Below are positions 1 to 9,529 of a DNA stretch of 64,000 bases, one piece after another. The notes under the pieces were generated by a model. That model was not told the origin of the DNA. It saw nothing but the letters and a program-made list of their open reading frames with translations, and searched no databases. Each line of letters begins with the position of its first letter. Within the stretch, counting starts at the first letter, position 1. Source of the stretch: Ilex aquifolium (taxonomy: Eukaryota; Streptophyta; Magnoliopsida; Aquifoliales; Aquifoliaceae); assembly GCA_951799425.1 (NCBI GenBank), contig OX637403.1:23278811-23342810 (forward strand), written 5' to 3'. The translations under genes were made by a program, and so were the position numbers.

Positions 1-47
1 TCCATTTTACTGGAAAGCTAACCGGCAGGTCTGATGTATATAAACCA

Positions 48-425
48 TAACACAGCTGCTTCTCAAGCTACACTGGTGGTAATATTTTGTAACACAGCTG
101 CTTTTCAAGCCACACTGGTTATATCCACGTCAACTGATTAACTCAAGCAAACCAGAAGGTCAAGCCATTCATGAGGAATACTTGAGTTATTCATTTGATC
201 TCATGATTGCAAATGCGTATATATAATAAACCATAACACAGCTGCTTCTTAAGCTACACTGGTGGTAATATATATAGCACAGCTGCTTCTTAGGCTACAC
301 TGGGCATAGATATTCCAATTGACTAATCCAAGTAAAATCCGCAGGTGGTACAGACTATCTTCCGGTGACTTGTCAGGTCAACCGGTAGTAGTTAATCATA
401 ACACAGCCGCTTCTTAGGCGAACTG
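48..425 (-). repeat. Imperfect repeated modules in transcribed LTR part
   Basis: The module cacagctgcttct followed by c/taagc/gct/cacactgg occurs five times (near 53, 93, 236, 276 and 402) with spacers of different length. A second module, around aacttcctcagc.ttccggtggagga, occurs twice (near 510 and 617). Both are downstream of the minus-strand TATA box, so they would be in R/U5 RNA. Several contain short self-complementary arms (agct/agct, tcctc/gagga). The same array recurs in the 5' LTR near 14385-14760. Confidence 0.6.
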
Positions 426-1138
426 TATTTAGATACATCACCCAGAAAGTGAAGTCACTCAAACGGCATACTTGAATTATTCAATAGGTTATCTATATAT
501 ATTGACAGTAGAACTTCCTCAGCGTTCCGGTGGAGGACTAGCTATACCGATAGGATCACCAGGGTTATTCTAGCAGGCAATATTATTATATATAGTAATA
601 CCAGGCGTCAGTGGAACTTCCTCAGCATTCCGGTGGAGGATTAACCATACCGGTAGGAACGTCGGGGTCATTCTAGCTGGCCCGTCTTATATATAATAAA
701 CGTATAAATAAAACATCAGCAATTCCATAAACAGACCAATATTATACATGTTTTCCCCTCGAACCGGAGGATATACGGAATTACTCATGCTCCATTGCTA
801 TAGACAAGCAAGGAGAGCTAGCAATTGTCATTACAACAGAAAATAAAAGTACGGAATTTAAAAGTCTTTCGCAGGGAATGATTGAAATACAACCACTCTT
901 ATGATCGATTAAGATGAAAAAGTGGCAGCAGTTCAACTATCCGAATGGAAAGATACAACGAAAATATAACAGCACAGGACGTAGGACTGAAGTATAACAC
1001 GGACCGGAGCGTGTTTTCTCTTTTCTTTTCTCTCTTTTTCTTTCTTCTGAATTACTTGAAAAAACTTCAGAACTTTTCGTATTTCTCTCTCGGCTTTCTC
1101 TTGGTTCCGGCCTTATGAAATGCAGAAGGGGGCATGGG

Positions 1139-1235
1139 TATTTATAGGCGTGGGAAGGCAAGTGGGAGAAGAGATGAGCTTGAGTCTGACAAGGGTGACC
1201 GTCCGGACGCCATCACCACCGTCCGGACGGTGGTG
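1139..1235 (-). promoter_or_regulatory. LTR promoter: TATA box with CpG-centred palindromes
   Basis: On the minus strand tataaata occupies 1146-1139. Upstream are two palindromes with core gtccggac: one at 1199-1210 and a perfect 22-bp palindrome at 1214-1235. The promoter-proximal palindrome ends 53 nt from the TATA box. The other LTR of this element has the same arrangement at 15474-15570. Promoter function is inferred from position. Confidence 0.7.
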
Positions 1236-1501
1236 CTTTGCTGGAAAATCCCACTTGCATGCATGCTGACTCTTCACATGCTTTTATTACACTTTGTCCT
1301 TCATTCTTTGCATTCTCCTGACATTGCTCCCTTGGTCTTGCGTTAATTCGGCATTTGTCCTGCAACTTTTAGATAAAATGTTACAACTAGTATCATTCCT
1401 GCACAAACCCTAATTTACTCTAAGTACTAATTTTTAGTGCGTTCATTATACTAATTTGAGTTTTTTGATTTTTTAATTTACATACTAATTAAGGTTAATC
1501 C

Positions 1502-1513
1502 CACCCCCCAATT
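1502..1513 (-). other. Polypurine tract (plus-strand primer)
   Basis: On the minus strand a run of six G followed by tggga directly abuts the 3' LTR. This is the expected place and composition for the plus-strand priming site. The equivalent site in the second Athila-like element is at 61978-61990. Confidence 0.8.
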
Positions 1514-3261
1514 TAGACTTTACTAGTCCCTAGTAAATAAAAAGAAAATATAATACAAATAGGAGTAAAATCATTGTCGTAGATTTTTTTACGATTGCAT
1601 TTAGCATATGCAACAAGCCGTTAAACCCCTAGGTGATCCCTAGTGGACGAGTTGTGTCTCGTGAAGGTTTCCAGTGAAGCTACCTACAAACTTCAGTAAT
1701 TAGGAATGCATATTTCATATTTTTGACATGCATGATTAGAATGATATTTTTTCTGTCTTGCTGGAATGCTTCCTTTTCTGATCACCTTGAGAGTATCATA
1801 TGTTGGGTGTAGTATTATCTATATATTTTTATGAGAACTTGTGTGTGTGTGTAGTGATGTTTTTTATTTTCAAAAAAATCACTTGAAAAATATTACCCTC
1901 TTTCATGGTAGTCTTGATGTCAATCCTTCCCTGGAATATACTCAGTAAGAATAGCACACATGTTATAGTGACTGTTCTCATAATCTTACATGTGATTGGA
2001 ATATTGATAACATAACGAATTATTGCACATGTAATAAAAAGGAGCGGTTGTTTTGAATAGACTGGAAATTGACATAATCTCATGAAAGAATATTAACACT
2101 GTATTAAATATATTATTAACATTTTCCTTTTTAGATTGCTAGAATGGATGCAAATATATGATTTCAGGAATCAAAAAGGACTTTATTAGGGTTGTAATGT
2201 GGTCAGGGGTCGGGGTGTAAGAACTGACGTCGGTGGGATTCAAGTGCTATCGTTTAACATTGTGGCACACCTCAGTTAAGTTTTCTTATGACTTTGCAGG
2301 TTATTTTTATTTTTTCCATTTTTCACTTTCTTGGCTAATTTTTTTCTTTTTGTTTTCTTTTCTAGACTTTTCTTTCGAGCCAGGATTTTCTTTTCTCCCT
2401 TTTCTTTGCTTTTTTCTGTTTTTCTGTATCCTGCTGCTTAAATCGAGGGTGCAAGAAAATTAGATAGCAAGGGTAGGTGTATTATATTTTTATGTGGTTC
2501 GGGTGTTTCTTAGGGTTTAAGAAAAGACTTTATTATTTTTCAGGCTCAATCACGGCTGACTAGGGATAATTTTGTAAAAGAAATGGTTTAGGCTCAAGAT
2601 TAATGAAACATGGCCTAAGATCATTTTCTAGAAATCCTATATTTGTATTCTTTCTAGATAAACAATTAAGGGCAATGTACATAATATATTTCAATACGTG
2701 CTAATCAAAGCAAATATAATGAGATTATTCAAAGAAAAGTTACCGCTGAATCGAAGATTCGTAGTTGAGTAGATGTAGCATTTCTCTCCAAGAAAGAATG
2801 GCTCTAATTCTGCATTTGGTTTTTTTACATCTCCACTATATATAGAAAGAGTGTAATATTTTGCATGGTTTTCAAAAATAAAGACATCTATTTGTGCTTC
2901 TAAGGTTAAGTTCGAATAAAAATATTGAGATAACGTACAGCTAAAATATGAAAGTCTCATGAGATCAGATTGAGAGTATTTTTGCAAGGAATTAGAATAT
3001 AATCCTAATCTAACTGTGAATTGTATGAAATATGCTTCCTACTTTAGCAATATATGCTCTCATTTTGACAAAGACAATTTAAACATACTTAAATTTAAAA
3101 CATACTAGTTCAAACATATATAAGTAAAACTTAACTAAGTTAAAATCACACAAGCATAAAACATAAAACACAACTTCAAGTTTTAAGTGCAGAAATTGAA
3201 AGTGCATAAAATAAAAGGGTGAGTGAAAGAAAGCAATGTTTCAAGTAGAATCCCCTGATCT
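1514..3261 (-). other. Long 3' non-coding region between extra ORF and 3' LTR
   Basis: No convincing coding sequence. The hydrophobic plus-strand reading frame at 2233-2463 is only a T-rich tract. Blocks are shared with 61991-63877 of the second Athila-like element: the gattgcatttagcatatgc block near 1593 (also near 62100), the taaacccctagg / ccctagtggacgag block near 1622-1650, gaaggtttccag near 1662, and the ggctcaag...atggcctaa block near 2590-2620. Conservation of non-coding blocks between two element families suggests a function in RNA handling or replication, which is inference. Confidence 0.65.
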
Positions 3262-4731
3262 TCAAGAAGTTGAAGGATCTTCTCCAAAATGTTGTCTGAA
3301 TAGCCTTAATATTTCTGCCTGACTCTGTTCATATTCTGTCATACGCTGGCCAAGTTGATTGATGTTGGCATCCATTTGAGTGAGGGTGGCTTCCAATCCT
3401 AGCAAAATCTGTCTGTCGGTTCGGTCGTCCACAGGGATGTAAGGTTGATCCTCTTGTGGTTGCTGCTGTTCTTGTGGAATGAACTCCTCGGGTGGGTGGA
3501 ATGGTTCTTCTTGCTGCTGTTGTTGTGGCTCTGCTGGTTGTACTTCAGGTACATCCTCTTGTTGTCCTCCGTGACTTTTCTTCAATGAGGTTTTGTCTAA
3601 TGCTCCATAGTGCTCAACTTCCTTCCATACGGGAATGATTACACCATTATTCCTGCACAATTGAGATACTAACATGCCATACGGGAGTGAGGGCTTTTTG
3701 TTAGCTACCGTTAAGATCATTTGGTCTATGATTAGGTTCGGTAGATCGATACTGTGTCCTATCCTGAGTGCATATAGTAGGTAAGCTTGTTCGGTGTAGA
3801 CTTGGTTTTTCTGTGCCCTGGGTAGTAAGTTGTTGACTGTGAACAAATTCAGAATTCTATATGTATCAGTCAAATCTCCTTGCTTGATATATTTGTTCGG
3901 TCTACCCCATCCAAAGTCTGGGTTATTCGTGACTTGTCTTCCTATGGCACTTAAATCAGGTAATTCATTCTCAGCATATGGGTATTGTGGGTCTGGTTCT
4001 CTCCGCATGGATTGGAAGAAATCAGCTATGGTGTTTGGTGTAACATGAAATATGGCACCTCTCACAAATGCACGTAAATGTCTTTTTTCCACGATTATAG
4101 CATTACTGTAAAACTCATGGATTAAGCAATCATACACAGGTGCAGATAATCTAGCATAATCAACCCAACCTCTAGCATGCAAGATTTCTCTAATGCCTAT
4201 AGCTTCAAAATCTTCAAAGATAATGGGTCTCTCCACAATTATTGTTTTAGTTCTAAAATGTTTATCATACCAGGCTTGTTGTTGGGAATTCTCGAACATC
4301 ACCTCATCGAAGATGTCGTCCGGTCCTGGTGGTGGTGGAGGTGCTTGTTGTTGCTCGGGTTGATTGCTTGAGCCCTTCTTGATGATCTTCTTGGTCTTTG
4401 CCTCAAATCCATAATTTCTTGATTTCTCCGCGGATTCTCGGTTTTGAATGATTTCAATCGGTAAAGATCTTCTAAATGTTATGGGTAGGAGAATAATCGG
4501 AGCAAATGTGGTAGATTTTGAGCAAATGTAGTGGATTTGAGGGTGTTTGTTTAGGATTTTCGGGTGTAGCCGAAACTTTGGTGCGAAAATGGGTTTGAAG
4601 ATGATCGGCTGCATGGAGGAATGTATATATAGTAGGGAGCACCGTCCAGACGGTGGGACTGCCGTCCGGACGGTCCCAACTCTCGGGTTTGATGTTTTTT
4701 CCTTTGTGTTTTGCTTGTATTTCTCCTGCAA
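3262..4731 (-). CDS. Extra ORF of Athila-type element, putative plant transposon protein domain
   Basis: Open for 489 codons, downstream of pol where Athila elements carry a third ORF sometimes called env-like. The central part (about residues 165-350, starting near RPIIFEDFEAIGIREIL and running past LPYGMLVSQLC) resembles the PF20167-type putative plant transposon protein domain. A P/Q-rich linker precedes it (residues 128-140). A Q/E/P-rich stretch and a C-terminal heptad-like region (about 440-475, LEATLTQMDANINQLGQRM) predict a coiled coil. There is no signal peptide or membrane segment, so an envelope role is not supported. Translation may instead begin at Met40 (ATG at 4614-4612), since residues 1-39 cover a TATA/palindrome block. 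It is the only long uninterrupted frame in this copy. The molecular function is unknown. Confidence 0.8.
   Translation of the reverse strand: MQEKYKQNTKEKTSNPRVGTVRTAVPPSGRCSLLYIHSSMQPIIFKPIFAPKFRLHPKILNKHPQIHYICSKSTTFAPIILLPITFRRSLPIEIIQNRESAEKSRNYGFEAKTKKIIKKGSSNQPEQQQAPPPPPGPDDIFDEVMFENSQQQAWYDKHFRTKTIIVERPIIFEDFEAIGIREILHARGWVDYARLSAPVYDCLIHEFYSNAIIVEKRHLRAFVRGAIFHVTPNTIADFFQSMRREPDPQYPYAENELPDLSAIGRQVTNNPDFGWGRPNKYIKQGDLTDTYRILNLFTVNNLLPRAQKNQVYTEQAYLLYALRIGHSIDLPNLIIDQMILTVANKKPSLPYGMLVSQLCRNNGVIIPVWKEVEHYGALDKTSLKKSHGGQQEDVPEVQPAEPQQQQQEEPFHPPEEFIPQEQQQPQEDQPYIPVDDRTDRQILLGLEATLTQMDANINQLGQRMTEYEQSQAEILRLFRQHFGEDPSTS
4624..4673 (-). promoter_or_regulatory. Candidate internal promoter for the extra ORF
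   Basis: On the minus strand tatatata (4631-4624) is preceded by an imperfect palindrome at 4640-4655 (caccgtccagacggtg) and a perfect one at 4662-4673 (ccgtccggacgg). This is the same palindrome type as in this element's LTR promoter (1199-1235). The block sits at the head of the extra ORF, between its first ATG (4731) and Met40. Function is inferred from the likeness to the LTR arrangement. Spacing to TATA is shorter (9 and 31 nt) than in the LTR. Confidence 0.5.
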
Positions 4732-5044
4732 TGTTACTTCTTCAATTTCCTACAATATACAAAGTTTTCATATATATTTATTCTACTAAAAACTTTTGCT
4801 CACCACTCTTTTTCGTTGTCAAAAATGGGTTTTTAATTTTTTATTTGTTATTGCTTATTTACGGAATTGCCTACTTAAATTATAGTTATTTACATTTATG
4901 TACATTTTTAACTACTTACTTTTATACTTATGTATATTTAGAAAAAACATGTACGTTTATACAAATATATACATGGTTTATTTTTATAACTAGATATATT
5001 ATAGTTATGTATATACATATATACTTCTTCCAAAATTCTGTTGA
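4732..5044. other. AT-rich spacer
   Basis: Low-complexity, T/A-rich sequence between the small ORF and the extra ORF with many tatata and ttttat runs. I see no coding sequence or clear site in it, apart from being the possible leader of the extra ORF. Confidence 0.6.
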
Positions 5045-5455
5045 TTATATTGTATCGGAGTCAGAACTTTCTGGATCATTAATACCAGTGACTCGACCAA
5101 CTTCATTTCGAACATACTTGGTTAACATCGGGGTGGAGTAGGATGGCGCCTCAGGGTAGTCCTTACTCTGCCCATACCTAATCCACCGTAGTCGATCGGA
5201 CGCTCGACCTGAAATCGGTTCCGCACATGGATTGTATTGTCTTAAATGTTCTGTTCGACCGCATCTGACACAAGCACCGAGACGATTTGCTCGTCTGTGT
5301 TTAGCATACGGACTTTTTCCACACAGTGGTTTTGGTTGGCTTTCAAATATTTCCAGATTTTTGACTTTTCTGGCTTTTTGCATGATCAGTGCGTGAACGT
5401 CTTTTGGAAGATGACGCAGTATAATTAAACTTAACCAAAATAGTTTTACATCCAT
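5045..5455 (-). CDS. Small ORF with zinc-knuckle-like cluster, function unknown
   Basis: An open frame of 136 codons between the integrase end (5829) and the extra ORF. Residues 82-97 (CVRCGRTEHLRQYNPC) form C-x2-C-x4-H-x6-C. This resembles a retroviral CCHC knuckle but has six rather than four residues before the last Cys. The flanks are basic (KHRRANR before, GRASDRLRWIR after) and the C-terminus is acidic and serine-rich (PESSDSDTI). I do not recognise the family. It could be a captured gene fragment, a spliced accessory exon or a chance frame. The Cys/His spacing and basic composition favour a nucleic-acid-binding remnant. Confidence 0.4.
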   Translation of the reverse strand: MDVKLFWLSLIILRHLPKDVHALIMQKARKVKNLEIFESQPKPLCGKSPYAKHRRANRLGACVRCGRTEHLRQYNPCAEPISGRASDRLRWIRYGQSKDYPEAPSYSTPMLTKYVRNEVGRVTGINDPESSDSDTI

Positions 5456-5538
5456 ACTGTATATTCTCGGTTTAGTTTAATATAAGATAAAAGACTCTAT
5501 CCGGTTCTTTAACGTCTGCCAGTCACAAAGACAAGATA

Positions 5539-5608
<70 letters not shown>

Positions 5609-5828
5609 TAGGTTATCTGTTTAAAGTAGAAGAGTTATTTTAAGAGTAAAAATTAAATTCACATTCATACCTCCCCAATTTAAACTAATTACTAGTTGTG
5701 ACGAAAACACAGTAAGCATCAACATTGATGGTAGAACCTTGCTTCACCAAGTAGGATTCTGGCTGTTACTCAGGCGGTTTTCTCTGTCAAAGAAATTATA
5801 ATGAATTAGTAGGATTAAGTGCTAATTT
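5456..5828. repeat. Spacer with long (TA)n microsatellite
   Basis: A (TA)n tract of about 63 bp runs from roughly 5543 to 5605, in the gap between the end of pol and the small ORF. The rest is AT-rich and shows no gene. Confidence 0.8.
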
Positions 5829-7807
5829 TTAAAGTAAATAGACAGGATCAGAAAGGTGCACAACAGTGATGTATTGAGTAAAAGTTTCATAATACGGTTT
5901 AAGCCTTTGACCGTTTACTTTAAAGATAGTTCCAGTTACTGGATTTTCGATTTCAACTGCTCCGTAGTCAAATACTTGTTTGACGATGTAGGGACCTGTC
6001 CATCTTGATCTTAATTTACTTGGAAATAAACGAAGCTTTGCATTGTATAATAAAACTTTTTGAGATGGTTCAAAAGATTTCCGTATGATATTTTTATCAT
6101 GGAAAATTTTTGTTCTTGATTTTGCGATTTTAGTGTTTTCATATGCTTCGTTTCTTAATTCTTCTAATTCATTGATTTGCAATTTTCGAGCTATTCCAGC
6201 CTTGTCTAAATCAAAATTCATTGTTTTAATTGCCCAATATGCTCGATGTTCCAATTCTACAGGGAGATGACATGGTTTTCCGTACACTAGTCTATAAGGA
6301 GACATTCCTAAAATAGTTTTATATGCAGTACGGTATGCCCAAAGCGCATTAGTTAATCGTAAAGACCAATCTTTACGATCTGGGTTTACTGTCTTTTCTA
6401 TGATGTATTTTATTTCCCTATTGGCTAATTCAGCTTGGCCACTGGTCTGCGGATGGTATGGGGTGGATATTTTGTGTGAAATGGAATATTTTTTCATGAG
6501 GTTTTCAAAAACTTTATTGCAAAAATGTAATCCACCGTCGCTTATAATGGTGCGAGGAATTCCAAATCTAGACAGAATATTTTTTTAAAAAAATTTGATC
6601 ATTGTTTTATGATCATTATTTCGACAAGGAACTGCCTCGACCCATTTAGAGACATAGTCAACTGCGACCAGAATATATAGATAGCCAAACGATGGGGGGA
6701 ACGGACCCATAAAATCGATGCCCAACAGTCAAAAAATTTAATAATTAAAATAGAGTTTAGAGGCATCATATTTCTTTTTGAAATATCTCCCATTCTTTGA
6801 CATCTGTCACAGTTCAAACAAAAGATATGTGTATCTTTAAAAAGTGTTGGCCAATAAAATCCACACTGCATGATTTTTGCAGCGGTTTTTCTTGAAGCAA
6901 AATGGCCTCCGCATGCTTCAGAGTGGCAGAACTGAATTACTTGATTTATTTCATGGGTAGGTATACAACGCCTTATTATTTGATCTTTACAATATTTAAA
7001 CAAATAAGGGTCATCCCAGAAAAAATTACGTACTTCCCTTAGGAACTTGTTTGTATCAGATTTAGTGTAATTAGGAGGTATAGCTCCAGTGGCTAGATAG
7101 TTAACTATATCCGCATACCATGGTACTTCTGTTATTGCGAAAAGTTGTTCGTCTGGAAATGTTTCTTTGATTGGAATTGGTTCTTCCTTTATTTCGTAGT
7201 TTAATCTTGACAAGTGATCTGCTACTACGTTTTCTACTCCCTTTTTATCTTTGATTATAAGATCGAATTCTTGGAGTAATAGTATCCATCGCAGGAGACG
7301 TGGTTTAGTGTCTTTCTTTGTGAGTAGATATTTTAGGGCTGCATGATCTGTAAATACCATAATGGACGACCCAACCAGGTATGAACGAAATTTATCTAAA
7401 GCAAATACAACTGCAAGTAGTTCTTTTTCTGTGGTTGAATAGTTTATTTGGGTATCATTTAAGGTTTTGCTTGCATAATAGATTACATATGGTTTCTTGT
7501 CTTTTCTTTGCCCTAATACAACTCCTACTACATAGTCACTTGCGTCACACATTATTTCAAAGGGTAAGGACCAATCAGGAGATTGCATAATAGGTGCAGA
7601 AATAAGCATGTCTTTTAATTTGTTAAATGCGGATTGACATGTCTCACTCCATTCGAATGATGTATCTTGACATAATAGATTGCATATAGGCTTAGATATT
7701 GAACTAAAATTTTTTATAAATCTTCTGTAGAATCCTGCATGGCCTAAAAATGAGCGAATGTCTTTTACTGTTTTTGGTGGAGGCAGGTTTGCTATCAGAT
7801 CGATTTT
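5829..7807 (-). pseudogene. Athila pol 3' part: RT end, RNase H, integrase (broken)
   Basis: Continuing from the RT in the same frame, the region encodes the RT thumb, RNase H ([13 protein letters not shown] and later [11 protein letters not shown]) and the integrase zinc-binding region ([10 protein letters not shown]...CLNCDRCQR). It then enters the catalytic core. A frameshift near 6725 moves the first core aspartate into another frame, and a TAA lies near 6583 next to a homopolymer. The last open segment (6497-5829) has the core Glu (GQAELANRE). The second Asp (ISDGG) is just upstream, giving the expected D-35-E spacing. The end ([12 protein letters not shown]) is a typical Athila integrase tail without a chromodomain. 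The enzyme is not translatable as one protein. Confidence 0.9.
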
Positions 7808-8335
7808 TTACTTATCTACTTCGATTCCTTTTTTGGAGACTATGTGGCCTAAAACAATACCTTGTGTTACCATAAAATGACATTTTTCCCAGTTTAGGAC
7901 AAGGTTTGTTTCCTCACATCGAACGAGAACTTTTTCTAGATTTTCTAGACAGAGTTGGAATGAATCTCCATATACTGAAAAATCGTCCATGAAGACTTCT
8001 AAATATCTTTCTACCATATCATTGAATATACTCAACATGCAACGTTGGAAGGTAGCTGGTGCATTACAAAGTCCGAATGGCATTCGTTTATATGCAAAGG
8101 TACCAAATGGACATGTAAAAGTGGTTTTTTCTTGATCATCTATTGCAACTTCAATTTGGTTGTAGCCTGAATATCCATCCAAAAAGCAATAGTATGCATG
8201 CCCAGCTATTCTTTCTAAGTCTTGATCTAAGAATGGTAATGGAAAATGATCTTTCCTAGTAAGAGAGTTTAATTTTCTGTAATCAATACATACTCGCCAG
8301 TTTGTGACTGTACGCATTGGGACTAATTCATTTTC
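7808..8335 (-). pseudogene. Athila reverse transcriptase, palm part
   Basis: Minus-strand frame with RT motifs NWRVCIDYRKLN, GYSGYNQI, TFACP-like TFTCPFGTFAYKRMPFG and the catalytic EVFMDDFSVYG (an FMDD form of the YxDD box, near 7985). The upstream half of RT is at 10922 and beyond, separated by the solo LTR at 8336-10921. The target-site duplicate ttttc is at 8331-8335 and 10922-10926. A TAA at 7808-7810 ends this segment in frame. Confidence 0.93.
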
Positions 8336-8830
8336 TGTAACACCCCGCATTTTCTTTTATATATGTATATAGATATATAGTAGATAATTGAGGTAAAAAT
8401 GTGGATATGTGTAGTAATAGTAGGAATAAATACTAGGGAGACAAATGGATTGGGAAGTTGAGTTTCGAAAGTGTGTAAACTTGAGAAGAGGGATTATGGA
8501 AGTTTCTAAATATTTTTAGGTCAAAATAATGTGTCCATTGAATCCGGAAGGTCGAACAACCTTGGAAGAGGTAATATAGGGTGTATTGGAAGGTAGGAAG
8601 TATTCAGGAGTGAAAACACACTTAGAGAAAATTTGGGTAAAAAGGAGTTGGGACACCTCCTAGTATTTTGGTCATAACTTTTTATCCTTATATCCAATTG
8701 ATCTGAAATTTGGACAGTAGATAGTATACATCAAGAGCTACAAAAGTGTACCTCGTGAAAATTTTCCAATTCGACCTCTAAATGGGTCAAAATCGCACTG
8801 GAAGTTGAAACAAAAATCTGGCAGTCAAAC

Positions 8831-8958
8831 CGTACCGGTACGCGTACCGGTACGCCGAACTCCAGTAGCGAAACCGTACCGGTACGCGTACCGATACGCC
8901 CGATAAAGCCCAGCCCGATCCGACTTCGGGTCTTTCTCCATTTCTTCCACTATAAATA
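8831..8958 (+). promoter_or_regulatory. LTR promoter: cgtaccggtacg palindromes and TATA box
   Basis: A perfect 24-bp palindrome (cgtaccggtacg twice in a row) lies at 8831-8854. A second copy with one mismatch is at 8875-8898. The TATA box tataaata is at 8951-8958, 53 nt after the second palindrome. The spacer between the palindromes (tccagtagcgaaacc) is nearly the same as in the unrelated-looking LTR at 22614-22630. Function is inferred. Confidence 0.65.
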
Positions 8959-9529
8959 CTTCTTGCCATCCCCTTAGCCTTCATTACACACCTTAAAACC
9001 CTAGAAAACATTAGAGAGAAAGAGGGGAAGAGAAAAACACAAGATCAAAGGTGAAAAACAAGGAATTTAAGGGTGATTCAAGATCCAAGCCCTAGATTTC
9101 CAATAACATCAAGGTAGGGGTTTTCTCTCACTCTCTTACATTGAGGCTAGGGTATTTATATATGTATGTTTTGGCTATCAATGGTATATATATGCTATGG
9201 AATCATCCTCTCTCATGCTTTTTGGCAAAGATTACATTTTTTGGAACAAAGTTGGGGTTTAATACCCATGAAATCTCTTCTCTAGTTTTAAAACCCTAGT
9301 TTTTGGGAGAGTGATGTATTTCTTCTTAAATGCTTTCTTGATTATGAACTTCAAAAACCTTAGTGTTTTGTGTTGAGTAGCAAAATAATGTTATTGTGAT
9401 CTCATGTATTTTCTGGGTTGGTTATTGAAAATGTCACATGCTTAAATTTGGGGATTTTGGATAAATTATTGCAAATTGAGATAAATGTTGGACTTGTATG
9501 ATTGGTTGGGTTGTTTGTGATGCACATGA

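Larger units (their letters stand above)
1..1501 (-). repeat. 3' LTR of the first Athila-type element (partial)
   Basis: It matches 14336-15836 almost base for base. The first ~390 bp of the LTR (as in 13946-14335) are cut off by the window edge. On the minus strand the LTR should begin tgattaacc. Here the first base of the tg terminus looks mutated (ggattaacc next to the polypurine tract at 1502). It contains a minus-strand TATA box (1139-1146), a palindrome cluster upstream of it (1199-1235) and imperfect repeated modules in the transcribed part. The small ORFs here also occur in the other LTR copy and are not genes. Confidence 0.93.

Noticed and set aside
937..1346. ORFs around the LTR promoter (both strands), repeated at 15272-15681
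   Set aside because: They lie entirely within the LTR and duplicate exactly with it. No domain or codon pattern.
2233..2463. Phenylalanine-rich ORF resembling a membrane peptide
   Set aside because: Translation of a T-rich low-complexity tract on the antisense side of the Athila 3' non-coding region.
3262..4731. Envelope glycoprotein interpretation of the extra ORF
   Set aside because: No signal peptide, no transmembrane segment, no cleavage-site-like motif. Position alone does not support an envelope role.
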